Of a stretch of 46,065 nt of DNA, positions 33,964 through 43,228 are shown piece by piece. The stretch comes from Candidatus Gastranaerophilales bacterium (GTDB lineage: Bacteria > Cyanobacteriota > Vampirovibrionia > Gastranaerophilales > Gastranaerophilaceae). A model generated the notes under the pieces. The model was not told where the DNA came from, did no database searches, and worked only from the letters and a program-made list of their open reading frames with translations. Position numbers and translations under genes: made by a program. Numbering within the stretch: position 1 is the stretch's first letter; every line of letters starts with the position of its first letter. The DNA lies in assembly GCA_944323425.1 (NCBI GenBank), contig CALUSL010000016.1, positions 1 to 46,065 on the forward strand. Reading direction: 5' to 3'.

Positions 33964-35004
33964 ATGAAAAAACTGTTTGCAATATTTGCATTGTGCGTAT
34001 TGATTGCAGGGTGTGCTTTTGCGCAGCAAAAGCGTCCGGAAATGCTGCCCGTCTTTTCTCAGGCTTCAAACCAGCAAAACAAAGTCTGGGTCGGTACATT
34101 TCAACTTGTTTGGAACGAATTTTCAGACAATATTGTCAAGGGTCCGATAAAGTTCAAAATGTTTGAGTCTGATGTTGCTGATGAACTTAATAAACAGGAA
34201 TTTAAAAAATCCATGCTTTCTGAAAGTTCGTATTACACGGCGTACGGAAACACCTCGCTCAAGCTGAAGGAACAGATTGAAAAGGCAATAATGGAAAAAT
34301 TCGGTGAAACAAGCCAGCTTCTAAACAACGTCAACTGGTCTGACAAATCCAATGCCTACCTTGTATACGCAATGCTGAAAAAGGATTTTAAGTTCGGAGC
34401 GAAATTTGACGCACTGAAAACAAAAGAAAGATTTAATTATTCAAAAGAAAAGTATAAGTATTTCGGAATTGACAAAGAAAGCCCGTCATATATGTACAAA
34501 TCCGTAAAAGTACTCTTTTACAACTCTCCTTTTGACTATGCTGTTGCTCTTCAGGGTCAAAATGACGAGGTTATTCTGTACAGAACGGAAAAAAATTCTT
34601 CTTTCAAAAACATATATAACTCGCTTCTGGAACGCGAAAAGAAATATAAAGGTTCGAAGGATTTTGTTGCCGGCGATATGCTGAAGGTTCCATATATGTC
34701 ATTAAAACAGGAGACATCATATCCACAGCTTTGCGGAAAAGAAATACTGAATACAGACAGACTCTATATTGCTCAGGCATTACAGAATGTTGATTTCAAT
34801 ATGAACAATGCCGGAGTTAGACTGAAAAGCGAAGCACTTATGGATATAAAAACGATGTCCATGCCTGTACCTGTAGACAACTGGGGTAGAAATTTCTTCT
34901 TTAATAAAACCTTCTACCTGTTTATGAAAGAAAAATCAAAACCGCTTCCGTACTACGCAATGCGTGTTCAGGATTTAAGCCTGTATAAGTATAGCGGTGA
35001 ATAA
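33964..35004 (+). CDS. Lipoprotein with a divergent serpin-like fold
   Basis: This 346-residue exported protein follows an AGAGGAGA site. Residues 1-17 are a lipoprotein signal with lipobox LIAGC (Cys17). An alternative cut is AFA|Q at 20. The mature part follows the serpin plan. 'NAYLVYAMLKKDFKFGAKFDALKTKERFNY' aligns with the 'VNAxYFKxxWxxxFDxxxTxxxxF' region. 'DYAVALQGQNDEVILYRT' fits the 'LPYxGxxxSMxIxLP' region. 'TDRLYIAQALQNVDFNMNNAGVRLKSEA' fits 'LxVSxVxHKxxxEVxExGTEAAAAT'. 'FFFNKTFYLFMKEKSKPLPYYAMRVQDLSLY' fits the 'FxxxxPFxFxIxxxxxxxxLFxGRVxxP' end. The hinge is not the small-residue type of inhibitory serpins, so protease inhibition is doubtful. The match is by eye only. Confidence 0.5.
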   Translation: MKKLFAIFALCVLIAGCAFAQQKRPEMLPVFSQASNQQNKVWVGTFQLVWNEFSDNIVKGPIKFKMFESDVADELNKQEFKKSMLSESSYYTAYGNTSLKLKEQIEKAIMEKFGETSQLLNNVNWSDKSNAYLVYAMLKKDFKFGAKFDALKTKERFNYSKEKYKYFGIDKESPSYMYKSVKVLFYNSPFDYAVALQGQNDEVILYRTEKNSSFKNIYNSLLEREKKYKGSKDFVAGDMLKVPYMSLKQETSYPQLCGKEILNTDRLYIAQALQNVDFNMNNAGVRLKSEALMDIKTMSMPVPVDNWGRNFFFNKTFYLFMKEKSKPLPYYAMRVQDLSLYKYSGE

Positions 35005-35042
35005 AACTTTTTGATTGACAATGTAAAATATTTTATTAATCT

Positions 35043-35072
35043 GATAAGTATACTATAATAAGTATACTTATC
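35043..35072 (+). promoter_or_regulatory. Perfect 30-bp palindrome over a -10 box
   Basis: GATAAGTATAC (35043-35053) and GTATACTTATC (35062-35072) are exact reverse complements around TATAATAA. The TATAAT (35054-35059) would be a -10 box about 32 bp upstream of the ATG at 35091, so this looks like an operator. The -35 is not clear; a TTGACA at 35015-35020 is too far away. Confidence 0.55.
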
Positions 35073-35090
35073 TTGTATGCAGGCATTTTC

Positions 35091-36077
35091 ATGAGTGAAA
35101 TAAATCTCGGCAGGTTTATTAAAAGTGCATTTGATTACAGCACGGGGCAGCAGCCGCGCAATACTCAGGCTGCGAACGTGAACGGAGAAAAATTTGTCGA
35201 GACACGGAATAATGCTGCGAAAATCATCAATGAAACAGTTCAGAATATTCAGCGCAATTTTGTACAGCAGAGCAATATTCTTCTGACACAGATGCAGCTA
35301 AAACAGCTCAACGCTATGGAACGTTCCGCTTTGCTTAAGGAGCTTTTTAATTTTCCTAACGATATACAGGAATTTTTGAAAATGGTTTTGACCGAGGGGA
35401 AAACCCAAATTAGTCAGAAAGAGCTTGCTCTTTTGATGACGCAGAATTTTGATATTTCGAAACTCGTTGTAATCCTGCAAAAGAACGGAAAAGAAGCTGT
35501 TGAAAAACTTGCAAAGATGATTGCGATTTTAAATCAGTCAGGAATCTATAACACCCAGCAGCTGAAAGAACTTTCAACAATTATAAATGCCTCGATTGCA
35601 GTGAGCGAGACGAATCCGTCGCAGGTTCTGAAAAATATAATGCTTATGTACCTTCCCTGGCTTCCTTTGACAGAAAATACAGGTTTTAATATCGGGTTTG
35701 AAGAGGGTTCTGAAAAGCGCAACAAAGAATCTGACGACACTATTACAATTTTGATTACGACAAAAAACTTTGGAGTGGTTAAAATATTTCTGTTTAAGGA
35801 CGGTCAGGACCTTAATATTGAGGTTACATGCGCTGATGCATTTCCCAAAGAGGATTTGAAAGCAGCTATTGGTATGGATGCTGCAGTAAAAAATGCAAAA
35901 ATTGCGTATGTGGCGAGAAAAGCTGCAGAAACGGAAGAATCAAAAGAAACAAAAATCAGTTTTTCCGGTACATCAAAAATCTCTCCGCAAATGCTTCTTG
36001 TCACACATACACTGGTAAAACTTGTTCTGGAGATAGACAGCGCTCAGGATTTGAGAGAAACAAGAAAAGATATGTAG
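35091..36077 (+). CDS. Unknown protein with a FliK-C-like (Flg_hook) segment
   Basis: This 328-residue protein starts at ATG 35091 (MSEINLGRF...) with a weak AGG before it. A longer frame from a TTG at 35073 is less likely. Residues 20-180 are helical and Gln/Leu-rich. Residues about 215-260 ('TTKNFGVVKIFLFKDGQDLNIEVTCADAFPKEDLKAAI') follow the pattern of the hook-length control C-terminal domain (LGxVxVxLxxxxxxLxVxFxxxxxxxxxxL). A helical end containing 'LLVTHTLVKLVLEIDSAQDL' follows. No flagellar gene is near, so a hook role is only a possibility. It may be a repurposed domain. Confidence 0.4.
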   Translation: MSEINLGRFIKSAFDYSTGQQPRNTQAANVNGEKFVETRNNAAKIINETVQNIQRNFVQQSNILLTQMQLKQLNAMERSALLKELFNFPNDIQEFLKMVLTEGKTQISQKELALLMTQNFDISKLVVILQKNGKEAVEKLAKMIAILNQSGIYNTQQLKELSTIINASIAVSETNPSQVLKNIMLMYLPWLPLTENTGFNIGFEEGSEKRNKESDDTITILITTKNFGVVKIFLFKDGQDLNIEVTCADAFPKEDLKAAIGMDAAVKNAKIAYVARKAAETEESKETKISFSGTSKISPQMLLVTHTLVKLVLEIDSAQDLRETRKDM

Positions 36078-36187
36078 TGGCTGTCTGAGTGAAAATATTA
36101 CGGGTTTTCTATATATTTCCATGCCTGATTTGCCTGTTTCAACAACATTAAAAAAATTCATCAACCATGTATACTATTGTAAACTTG

Positions 36188-36221
36188 TTGATAGTGTATT
36201 ATTAATGTTATTATAATAACA
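36188..36221 (+). promoter_or_regulatory. Promoter of the efflux operon with palindromic -10 operator
   Basis: TTGATA (36188-36193), 18 bp and TATAAT (36212-36217). The -10 lies inside the perfect palindrome TGTTATTATAATAACA (36206-36221). A TetR- or MarR-type repressor bound there would block the polymerase. No regulator gene is adjacent. A GAGGATTA ribosome site precedes ATG 36256. Confidence 0.6.
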
Positions 36222-36255
36222 ACATGTATGACCGGAACCTTGAGGATTAGATAAT

Positions 36256-37440
36256 ATGAATAAGAAGAAGTTAATTATTGGTATAATTATAGCAGTGATT
36301 GTGCTGCCGATTGTTTTTAACAAAGTCATGACCTTTGTCAGTGCAAAAATAATGGCAAAAATGAATGCTAAACCGCCGGCTGTAGAAATAGGAACTGTAG
36401 TCGAGGGTGATTACTATCCGAAAACAGAGTCAGTCGGAAGAATTGAGGCTAAGTATTCGGTTGATGTTGTAGCACGTATAAACGGATGGCTTCAGAAAAG
36501 CTATTTTAAAGAAGGCAACTATGTAAAAAAAGGTCAGACACTGTTTTTGATACAGCCGCATGAATACCAGATTGCGGTGCAGCAGGCTCAAGCTGCAGTC
36601 AGACAGTCAGAAGCTGCCCTTGTCAATGCAGAAAAGGAATTGACAAGAGCAAGAGAACTTGTGAAAAACGATTTTGTCAGCAAGTCATATTTCGATCAGG
36701 CGCTGGCAACCCGCGACCAGAACAAAGCACAGCTTGATGCAAACAAAGCCAGCCTTGCTAATGCAAAACTCAATCTTTCCTATACACAGATTAAAGCTCC
36801 TGTTGACGGAAAAATCGGTAAAATTATTATTACCGAAGGAAACCTTGTAAATGCACAGTCTGGAACTCTTGCCAGAATCGTATCCACAAGCCCGATTTAT
36901 GTTTATTTTAACCTTAAAAGTGAAGATTACCTGAAATTCAAAAAAGCAGAGGCAGAAGCACAGAATGACCTCGGCGATACAAAAGTATTTATAAAACTCT
37001 CTGACGGTTCTATTTACCACGAAGAAGGACAGCTCGAATTTGTTAACAATGAAGTGGACCCTACCGCCGGTACTATTTCTCTCAGAGCAACTTTTGAGAA
37101 CAAGGACAGATTCCTTGTACCCGGCGACTTTGTTAATGTTGTTGCAGAAGCCACAAAACCGAAAAGAGTTGTTCTGGTACCGCAGATAGCTGTATCAGAG
37201 AGTACACAGGGCACCTATACCTGGGTTGTTGATGACAAAAACGTTGCAAAACAGAAATTCATCAAAATCTCAAATCAGGAAGGTGATAAATGGATTGTCA
37301 AAGAAGGTTTGATACCGGGAGAGAAGGTTATTACTAAAGGATTCCAGTCTTTGAAAGACGGTACAACAGTTACACCAGAACTTCCTGCCGAAGAAAATGC
37401 ACAAGAAGGTACGGTTGAAAATGCAGAACAATCAAAATAA
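36256..37440 (+). CDS. RND efflux periplasmic adaptor (MFP, AcrA-like)
   Basis: This 394-residue adaptor joins the inner-membrane RND pump to the outer-membrane channel. One N-terminal membrane anchor (about 5-25) is followed by the lipoyl half-motif 'ARINGWLQKSYFKEGNYVKKGQTLFLI', a short coiled-coil hairpin (about 115-170, 'AAVRQSEAALVNAEKELTRA'), the second lipoyl half 'YTQIKAPVDGKIGKIIITEGNLV', then beta-barrel and membrane-proximal domains. It lacks the lipobox of E. coli AcrA and is held by the uncleaved helix instead. It is the first gene of a three-gene operon, and the pump gene starts 20 bp before its stop. Confidence 0.92.
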   Translation: MNKKKLIIGIIIAVIVLPIVFNKVMTFVSAKIMAKMNAKPPAVEIGTVVEGDYYPKTESVGRIEAKYSVDVVARINGWLQKSYFKEGNYVKKGQTLFLIQPHEYQIAVQQAQAAVRQSEAALVNAEKELTRARELVKNDFVSKSYFDQALATRDQNKAQLDANKASLANAKLNLSYTQIKAPVDGKIGKIIITEGNLVNAQSGTLARIVSTSPIYVYFNLKSEDYLKFKKAEAEAQNDLGDTKVFIKLSDGSIYHEEGQLEFVNNEVDPTAGTISLRATFENKDRFLVPGDFVNVVAEATKPKRVVLVPQIAVSESTQGTYTWVVDDKNVAKQKFIKISNQEGDKWIVKEGLIPGEKVITKGFQSLKDGTTVTPELPAEENAQEGTVENAEQSK

Positions 37441-40400
37441 TCCAAACGAACAAAATAAGCAAAATAACGAAGAGTTATACTTTTTTATAAGAAAACCAAG
37501 ATTTGCTATTGTTATTTCTATTTTTATCACGCTCGTCGGATTTATTGCAATGATGGGCTTGAAACTGGAAAAATATCCGGACATCACTCCTCCGCAAATC
37601 GTAGTAAGTGCTTCGTATCCCGGTGCAAGTGCCGATGTTGTCGAATCTTCGGTTGCGTCACTGATTGAGTCTCAGGTTAACGGTGTTGAGGACATGTTGT
37701 ACATGATTTCAACAAGCTCCGATGAATCCTACAGACTGCAAATATATTTCAAGGTCGGCTCAGACAGGAATATTGACCTTGTAAACGTACAGAACAGAAT
37801 CCAGCAAATTGAGCCAAAGCTTCCGGAGGATGTTAAAAGGCTTGGTGTTACCGCAAAACAGCAGGTATCAGGTGCCGGTGTTGCAATCCTTAACCTTGCC
37901 TCTACCGACAACAGATATTCACAGCTGGATGTAACAAACTACGCATCTATATTTATTAAAGATGAAATAGCACGTCTGCCCGGTGTTGGTGAAGTAGGTG
38001 TTTACGGTGCGGGCAACTATTCTATGAGAATATGGCTTGATACTGAAAAAATGGCAAATCTGAATGTCTCGGTTTCTGAAATTCAGAGGGCTATCACTAC
38101 ACAGAACATACAGGTATCAGCCGGTGCACTCGGTCAGGAGCCGGGTCCTGACAAACAGCGTTTTCAAATTACTCTGAGAACAAAAGGCAGACTGCTGGAA
38201 CCTAAAGAATTTGAAGATATTATTGTTCGTTCAAATCTGGACGGCTCGAATATTAGAATAAAAGACGTTGCCAGAGTTGAGCTCGGGTCTGAAACTTATT
38301 CAAGAAACGGTAAAGTTGACGGAAAACCTGCTGCGCTTATGCAAATTATCCAGATTCCTGGTGCAAACGCAATCGAAATTGTAAATGCCGTTGAGAAAAA
38401 AATGGCTGAACTCGAAAGCTCCATTCCTGACGGTATGAAACTGGCTATGGTTCATGATGATACAGAGTTCATCCGTGAATCAATGAAAGAGGTTGTAAAA
38501 ACGATTATTGAAACATCTATAATCGTTGTTGCTATTATATTCGTGTTCCTCGGCGACCCGAGAGCTACACTGGTTCCTTTGATTGCAATTCCTGTATCAT
38601 TGATTGGTACCTTTGCGACCCTGCCGGTGTTTGATATGTCGATTAACCTGTTGACTCTGTTCGCTATGGTTCTTGCTGTTGCGACGGTTGTCGATGACGC
38701 GATTGTTGTAATAGAAAACGTAAAAAGGCACCTGGAGGAGGGAAAATCTCCTGTTGAGGCTACGCAGCTTACAATGAAAGAAATCGGCGGCGCTCTGGTA
38801 TCTATGGCGCTGGTACTTATGGCTGTATTCGTTCCGGTCAGCTTTATGCCCGGTCTGTCAGGTTTGATGTACAAACAGTTTGCTGTATGTATTGCGGTAT
38901 CTATTGGTTTGTCTGCAGTATGTGCGCTGACTCTGTCTCCTGCTCTGTGCTCAATTATTCTGAGACACGAAGACCCGAACAGAAAGCCGTCTAACAAAGC
39001 TTCTGCAGCTATTAAATGGCTGTTTATGGAATTCAACGTTTATTTTCAGAAACTGACTGATATATATCTTCATTACGTAAAAAAATTCGTATACAATCAA
39101 AAGCTTACACTGATTGTGTACGGCAGTATAATTGTGCTTATGCTCGTTCTGTTCAAAATTATCCCGACAGGCTTTATTCCTGATGAGGATCAGGCTGTAT
39201 TGATGGCGCAAATAAGCCTTCCAGCCGGCGCTTCCATCTCCAGAACAACTGACCTTACAGACAAAATGGAAAAAATTCTTGAAAATATAGAAGGTGTAGA
39301 GGGCAGAATCGTCTTTGTCGGCATGGGTCCTTCTAACGAAGCATTTATGGTTATCAGGCTCGATGAATGGAGCAAAAGAGAATTTAATCTATTCCAGAAG
39401 ATTGTAAGAAAAATACAGGGCAAAGAAACTGACCTTTCTCTGAATGCAATCCTCGGCAGAATCAGAGCTGAGTTTGGACAGCTAAAAGAAGCAAGAATCG
39501 GTGTATTCTCGCCTCCTGCCATTTCCGGTATGAGTATGCTCGGTGGTTTTGAGTTCCAGATGCTTTCAAAAGGTGAACACACTCCGCAGGAAATGGAACA
39601 GCTTGCGAACCAGCTGGTAGGCGCTGCAAACCAGAACAAAGCTCTTTCTAACGTTTACACTCAGTATCAGGCAAATATGCTTCAGTATATTGTTGAAATT
39701 GATTATGAAAAGGCACTTGCTCAGGGTATTGACCTTCAGGAGCTTTACAGCACACTTTCTTCAACTCTGGGTACTTATTACGTTAACGACTTCAACAAGC
39801 TGGGGCGTGTTTTCAGGGTTCAGCTGCAGGCTGAGCAGAAGTTCAGAAGAAAAGCTGCTGACCTGACTAATATCTATGTAAAAAATAATACCGGTAAAAT
39901 GGTTCCGGTTACAACGGTCGTCACTTTGAAACAGAGCGTCGGCGCCGGTTCTATTACACGTTATAACCAGTACAGAAATGTACAAATTTCAGGAAGCCCG
40001 GCTCAGGGTAAGAGCTCCGGTGACGCTATGAAGGCAATGGAAAAGGTTACAAAAGAGACCATGCCGTCGGATATCGGGTTTGAGTGGTCGGGTACTTCGA
40101 AACAAGAACTCGAATCAAGCGGTCAGACAACGACAATTATAGGTCTTGCATTGACTTTCGTATATCTGTTCCTTGTTGCACTGTATGAAAGCTGGTCAAT
40201 ACCGTTTGCGGTACTATTGATTTGTCCTCTCGCGGCTGTCGGCGCGTTGGTGTTCCAGTTAATGATGGGACAATCATTTGACCTTTATTCACAGGTCGGT
40301 ATGATTATGCTTATCGGTCTTGCTGCAAAACAGGCGATTTTGATTGTTGAATTCGCAAAGGTTCTGCATGAAGAAGACGGCAAGAGTATAGAAGAAGCCG

Positions 40401-40654
40401 CAGTCGAAGCGTCGAAGATAAGGTTCAGGGCGATTATGATGACGGTTGTCGCGTTCGTAGTCGGTATGGTGCCTCTTGTTCTCGCTCACGGCGCAGGTGC
40501 ATCCAGCAGAATTTCTGTAGGTAGTACAGTGTTTGGAGGTATGCTTGCGGCAGGTACTCTTGGTACAATTATGACACCGGCATTCTATGTCATCATCCAG
40601 CACCTTGTTGACAGAGTAATGAACAAAAAGAAACATCATGAGGAAAAACTGTAA
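37421..40654 (+). CDS. RND multidrug efflux pump, HAE1/AcrB type
   Basis: This 1,077-residue pump starts at ATG 37421. An in-frame ATG at 37397 is possible, but GAAGGT lies nine bases before the chosen one. It has an Asn/Gln-rich cytoplasmic lead of about 22 residues, then TM1 'FAIVISIFITLVGFIAMMGL'. The porter repeats contain 'YPDITPPQIVVSASYPGASADVVE'. The proton-relay Asp pair is in 'VVDDAIVVIENV' (about 425), 'GFIPDEDQ' starts the second half, and the relay Lys is in 'GLAAKQAILIVEFAK'. It exports drugs, bile salts or lipids by proton antiport. The substrate range cannot be predicted. In a gut bacterium bile export would be plausible. Confidence 0.94.
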   Translation: MQNNQNNPNEQNKQNNEELYFFIRKPRFAIVISIFITLVGFIAMMGLKLEKYPDITPPQIVVSASYPGASADVVESSVASLIESQVNGVEDMLYMISTSSDESYRLQIYFKVGSDRNIDLVNVQNRIQQIEPKLPEDVKRLGVTAKQQVSGAGVAILNLASTDNRYSQLDVTNYASIFIKDEIARLPGVGEVGVYGAGNYSMRIWLDTEKMANLNVSVSEIQRAITTQNIQVSAGALGQEPGPDKQRFQITLRTKGRLLEPKEFEDIIVRSNLDGSNIRIKDVARVELGSETYSRNGKVDGKPAALMQIIQIPGANAIEIVNAVEKKMAELESSIPDGMKLAMVHDDTEFIRESMKEVVKTIIETSIIVVAIIFVFLGDPRATLVPLIAIPVSLIGTFATLPVFDMSINLLTLFAMVLAVATVVDDAIVVIENVKRHLEEGKSPVEATQLTMKEIGGALVSMALVLMAVFVPVSFMPGLSGLMYKQFAVCIAVSIGLSAVCALTLSPALCSIILRHEDPNRKPSNKASAAIKWLFMEFNVYFQKLTDIYLHYVKKFVYNQKLTLIVYGSIIVLMLVLFKIIPTGFIPDEDQAVLMAQISLPAGASISRTTDLTDKMEKILENIEGVEGRIVFVGMGPSNEAFMVIRLDEWSKREFNLFQKIVRKIQGKETDLSLNAILGRIRAEFGQLKEARIGVFSPPAISGMSMLGGFEFQMLSKGEHTPQEMEQLANQLVGAANQNKALSNVYTQYQANMLQYIVEIDYEKALAQGIDLQELYSTLSSTLGTYYVNDFNKLGRVFRVQLQAEQKFRRKAADLTNIYVKNNTGKMVPVTTVVTLKQSVGAGSITRYNQYRNVQISGSPAQGKSSGDAMKAMEKVTKETMPSDIGFEWSGTSKQELESSGQTTTIIGLALTFVYLFLVALYESWSIPFAVLLICPLAAVGALVFQLMMGQSFDLYSQVGMIMLIGLAAKQAILIVEFAKVLHEEDGKSIEEAAVEASKIRFRAIMMTVVAFVVGMVPLVLAHGAGASSRISVGSTVFGGMLAAGTLGTIMTPAFYVIIQHLVDRVMNKKKHHEEKL

Positions 40655-40716
40655 TTTATGGTGAATAATATTAATTAAACTTACGGATTTTTATTGTGAG
40701 GAAGATTTTATAGATT

Positions 40717-42486
40717 ATGAACAAAAAATTGCTTACATCACTTATTTTTATATCAGTTGCTGTCGGATTTTCTAATCCGGCGCTGGCTGGAATATCTTTA
40801 AAACAACGGTTTAACGATTTTATAAACAATACAAATATTGCTCCAGACATAGCGGTTCCGTCAGAAAACGGAGATATAAAACTAATACAGCTCTCGGAAC
40901 AGGATTTTGATACAGCTGCTGAAGAGGAAGAAAGCACGAAAGTTGCCAGCAATAAATTCCTCAACTTTTTCAAGCCAAAATCAAAAGAACAGCAAGAAGA
41001 GAATAATGTCGAGGTTAAAGCCGGCTCTGATATAGATGTTGTTCAGGTTGACGATGAATCAAAAGACATTGAAAAATTGAAACCGGCGGAAGAAAATCCT
41101 AAGGTTTCAGAAGAAAAAGAAAAGAAAAAATTCAGACTTTTCGGAAGAAAAGACAAAAATAATAAAGAGGAAGTTAAAAAAACTACGGAAGAAACTCCGG
41201 TAATCCAGCCAAGAGACGCTTTTGAAGGCGAGCAGGTTGTCGAAGGTGCTGTTACTGCGAACAAGGTTGTTACTGTAGACGATTGCGTAAAAATCGCACT
41301 TGAGAACAATCCCAGAATCATGTCCCAGATGATGAGCAAAGATATTTACCAGAACAAAATTGCACAGGCGTGGGCAAATTATTTCCCGACATTGAACCTC
41401 GGCGTCAGCTATTCAAGAAATGATATGATGGTAACGAACTTCCGCTTCCCGATGCAGCAGTATAATTTGTACAATACCCCGAATGTCGGTTTTGACTGGC
41501 TGCTTTTTGACTTTGGTAAAACAAGTGCGCAAGCAGGGGTTGCTCGTAAGACTTATGAAGCAGCCGGCGATACATTGCAGGAAAACATTAACGATATCAT
41601 CTGTCAGGTAAAAACAGCATATTACAATCTGCTTTTTGCTATGCAGCAGGTGAATGTGTATGAAGATACGGTTATGAACTATGAGGTTCACCTGAAACAG
41701 GCACAGGCATACTATGACATCGGTACAAAGGCAAAAATCGACGTATCCACTGCGAAGTACAATCTTGACAATGCCCAGTTAAGTCTTATTCAGGCGAAAA
41801 ATACCGTAAAAACCGCTTTTGCGAATCTCAACAATGCTATGGGTGTCCCTGAATTTTCTGACTATAATATAAGCGAGCGTCTGGACTCGAAAAAATATGA
41901 AGTTCAGTTCGAAGATGTGCTGAACAAATCCTATGAACAGCGTCCTGAGCTTCTTGCGGCTAAAAAGAAAATGGAAGGTTCAAAAATATTAATCAAAGCT
42001 TCAAAATATGCTTTCCTGCCGGATTTACGAGGCGTTGGTAATTTTTCTCAGGGCGGTAAAACACCGGATACTGATTACGGATATCAAATCGGTGCGCAGC
42101 TCTCTTATACAGGAACAAACCTTTACCTTTTGAAAAAACAGCTTGATGAAGCTAAGCTGACTTACAAAAAAGATCAGGCTGACTATGAAACTGCCCGTCA
42201 AAATGTTTATTTACAGGTAAAACAGGCTTATATTAACTTAATGAACGCGCAGGAGTCTGTCCCTGTTGCACGTTCGTCCATGATGGTTGCGAAAGAGCAA
42301 TACGAGCTTGCGAGCGGACGTTACAAAGTCGGTATGGGCGACGCAATTGAACTTAAAGACGCTGAAACGACCTACAGAAACTCTCAATTGAGTTACTACA
42401 ATACCTTGATGCAGTATAACATAGCCGCTGCAAATCTGGAAAAAGTAGTCGGTGCGCCGATTGATTATGTTGAAGGCGAACTATAG
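40717..42486 (+). CDS. TolC-family outer-membrane channel with charged N-terminal insert
   Basis: This 589-residue outer-membrane efflux protein completes the tripartite pump, 62 bp after the RND gene. Signal peptide 1-24 (ALA|G). About 30-165 is an unusual charged, low-complexity region rich in Lys and Glu, with two similar basic spots ('FFKPKSK' and 'FRLFGRKDK'). The OEP core occupies about 180-585. It has two repeats, each beginning near 'KIALENNPRIMSQMM' or 'EQRPELLAAKKKM', with helices such as 'AQAYYDIGTKAKIDVSTAKYNL' and 'ASGRYKVGMGDAIELKDAETTYRN'. Typical TolC proteins are about 420-490 residues, so the extra ~130 explain the length. Confidence 0.9.
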   Translation: MNKKLLTSLIFISVAVGFSNPALAGISLKQRFNDFINNTNIAPDIAVPSENGDIKLIQLSEQDFDTAAEEEESTKVASNKFLNFFKPKSKEQQEENNVEVKAGSDIDVVQVDDESKDIEKLKPAEENPKVSEEKEKKKFRLFGRKDKNNKEEVKKTTEETPVIQPRDAFEGEQVVEGAVTANKVVTVDDCVKIALENNPRIMSQMMSKDIYQNKIAQAWANYFPTLNLGVSYSRNDMMVTNFRFPMQQYNLYNTPNVGFDWLLFDFGKTSAQAGVARKTYEAAGDTLQENINDIICQVKTAYYNLLFAMQQVNVYEDTVMNYEVHLKQAQAYYDIGTKAKIDVSTAKYNLDNAQLSLIQAKNTVKTAFANLNNAMGVPEFSDYNISERLDSKKYEVQFEDVLNKSYEQRPELLAAKKKMEGSKILIKASKYAFLPDLRGVGNFSQGGKTPDTDYGYQIGAQLSYTGTNLYLLKKQLDEAKLTYKKDQADYETARQNVYLQVKQAYINLMNAQESVPVARSSMMVAKEQYELASGRYKVGMGDAIELKDAETTYRNSQLSYYNTLMQYNIAAANLEKVVGAPIDYVEGEL

Positions 42487-42602
42487 AGCGGAAAGTTTTT
42501 ATGGCTGAATCAGCAGGTAGTTCTTTTGATTCATGTAGAGTGTAGCTAATCCGGATTAATATTATCTGCCAACAAAAGATTTCATGGCTTTTTTTAAGAT
42601 AT

Positions 42603-43211
42603 TTATTTTAACTCACTGGTTTTATAAACGAAATAGCCTTCGTAACAATAGCTGGCATCAATTCCTTTCATATAAACATCTCTATTGTCTATATCTGAAG
42701 TTAGTGCGTGTTTCAATAACTCTTTAATTTCAACATCCTTTATCGGGCTTCTTTCCATTGCCAGAAGATAATCTTCTTTATCTACTTTAGACCAGTCAAC
42801 AACTTTCCCGAGTTCTTTTTTTAGTATTAAATCCAGCCAAATACGTGTACTACGTCCGTTTCCTTCTCTAAAAGGATGAGCCGCATTCATTTCAACATAT
42901 TTTTCTATAATTTCTTCATATGTTGACTGCGGCATATTGTCTATATGTTCTAATGATTGTTTTAGATACATTACAGGGGCAAATCTGAAATTTCCCTTGG
43001 CAATATTTATATTTCTCACTTCACCTGCAAAATCATATATTTCATCAAATAAATATTTATGAATTTGAGATAAGGATTCAAATTTACCGGCTTCCAGAGA
43101 ATTAAGAACTCCGCTCTCAAAAAGTTCTAAAGCCTTTTTCTTGCTTATTTTTTCTTCTTCTCTTGCGAGTTCTGCTGATTCGGTTATTCCAAGTTTATTA
43201 TCTAATACCAT
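42603..43211 (-). CDS. Fic-family AMP-transferase, class III (C-terminal inhibitory helix)
   Basis: This 202-residue Fic protein has the complete catalytic motif HPFREGNGR (112-120), followed by STR. Fic enzymes move AMP (or another nucleotide or phospho group) onto a protein hydroxyl. The target is unknown. Near the C-terminus, S187-YCY-E191-G192 fits the (S/T)xxxE(G/N) inhibitory motif, at the position used by stand-alone class III Fic proteins such as the Neisseria one. It therefore probably needs no separate antitoxin. Upstream are AGAGGAT and an extended -10 (TGTTATAAT, minus strand, 43229-43237). It is more A/T-rich than the core genes and lies beside the repeat-flanked locus. Confidence 0.9.
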   Translation of the reverse strand: MVLDNKLGITESAELAREEEKISKKKALELFESGVLNSLEAGKFESLSQIHKYLFDEIYDFAGEVRNINIAKGNFRFAPVMYLKQSLEHIDNMPQSTYEEIIEKYVEMNAAHPFREGNGRSTRIWLDLILKKELGKVVDWSKVDKEDYLLAMERSPIKDVEIKELLKHALTSDIDNRDVYMKGIDASYCYEGYFVYKTSELK

Positions 43212-43228
43212 ATAATCCTCTTTATTAT

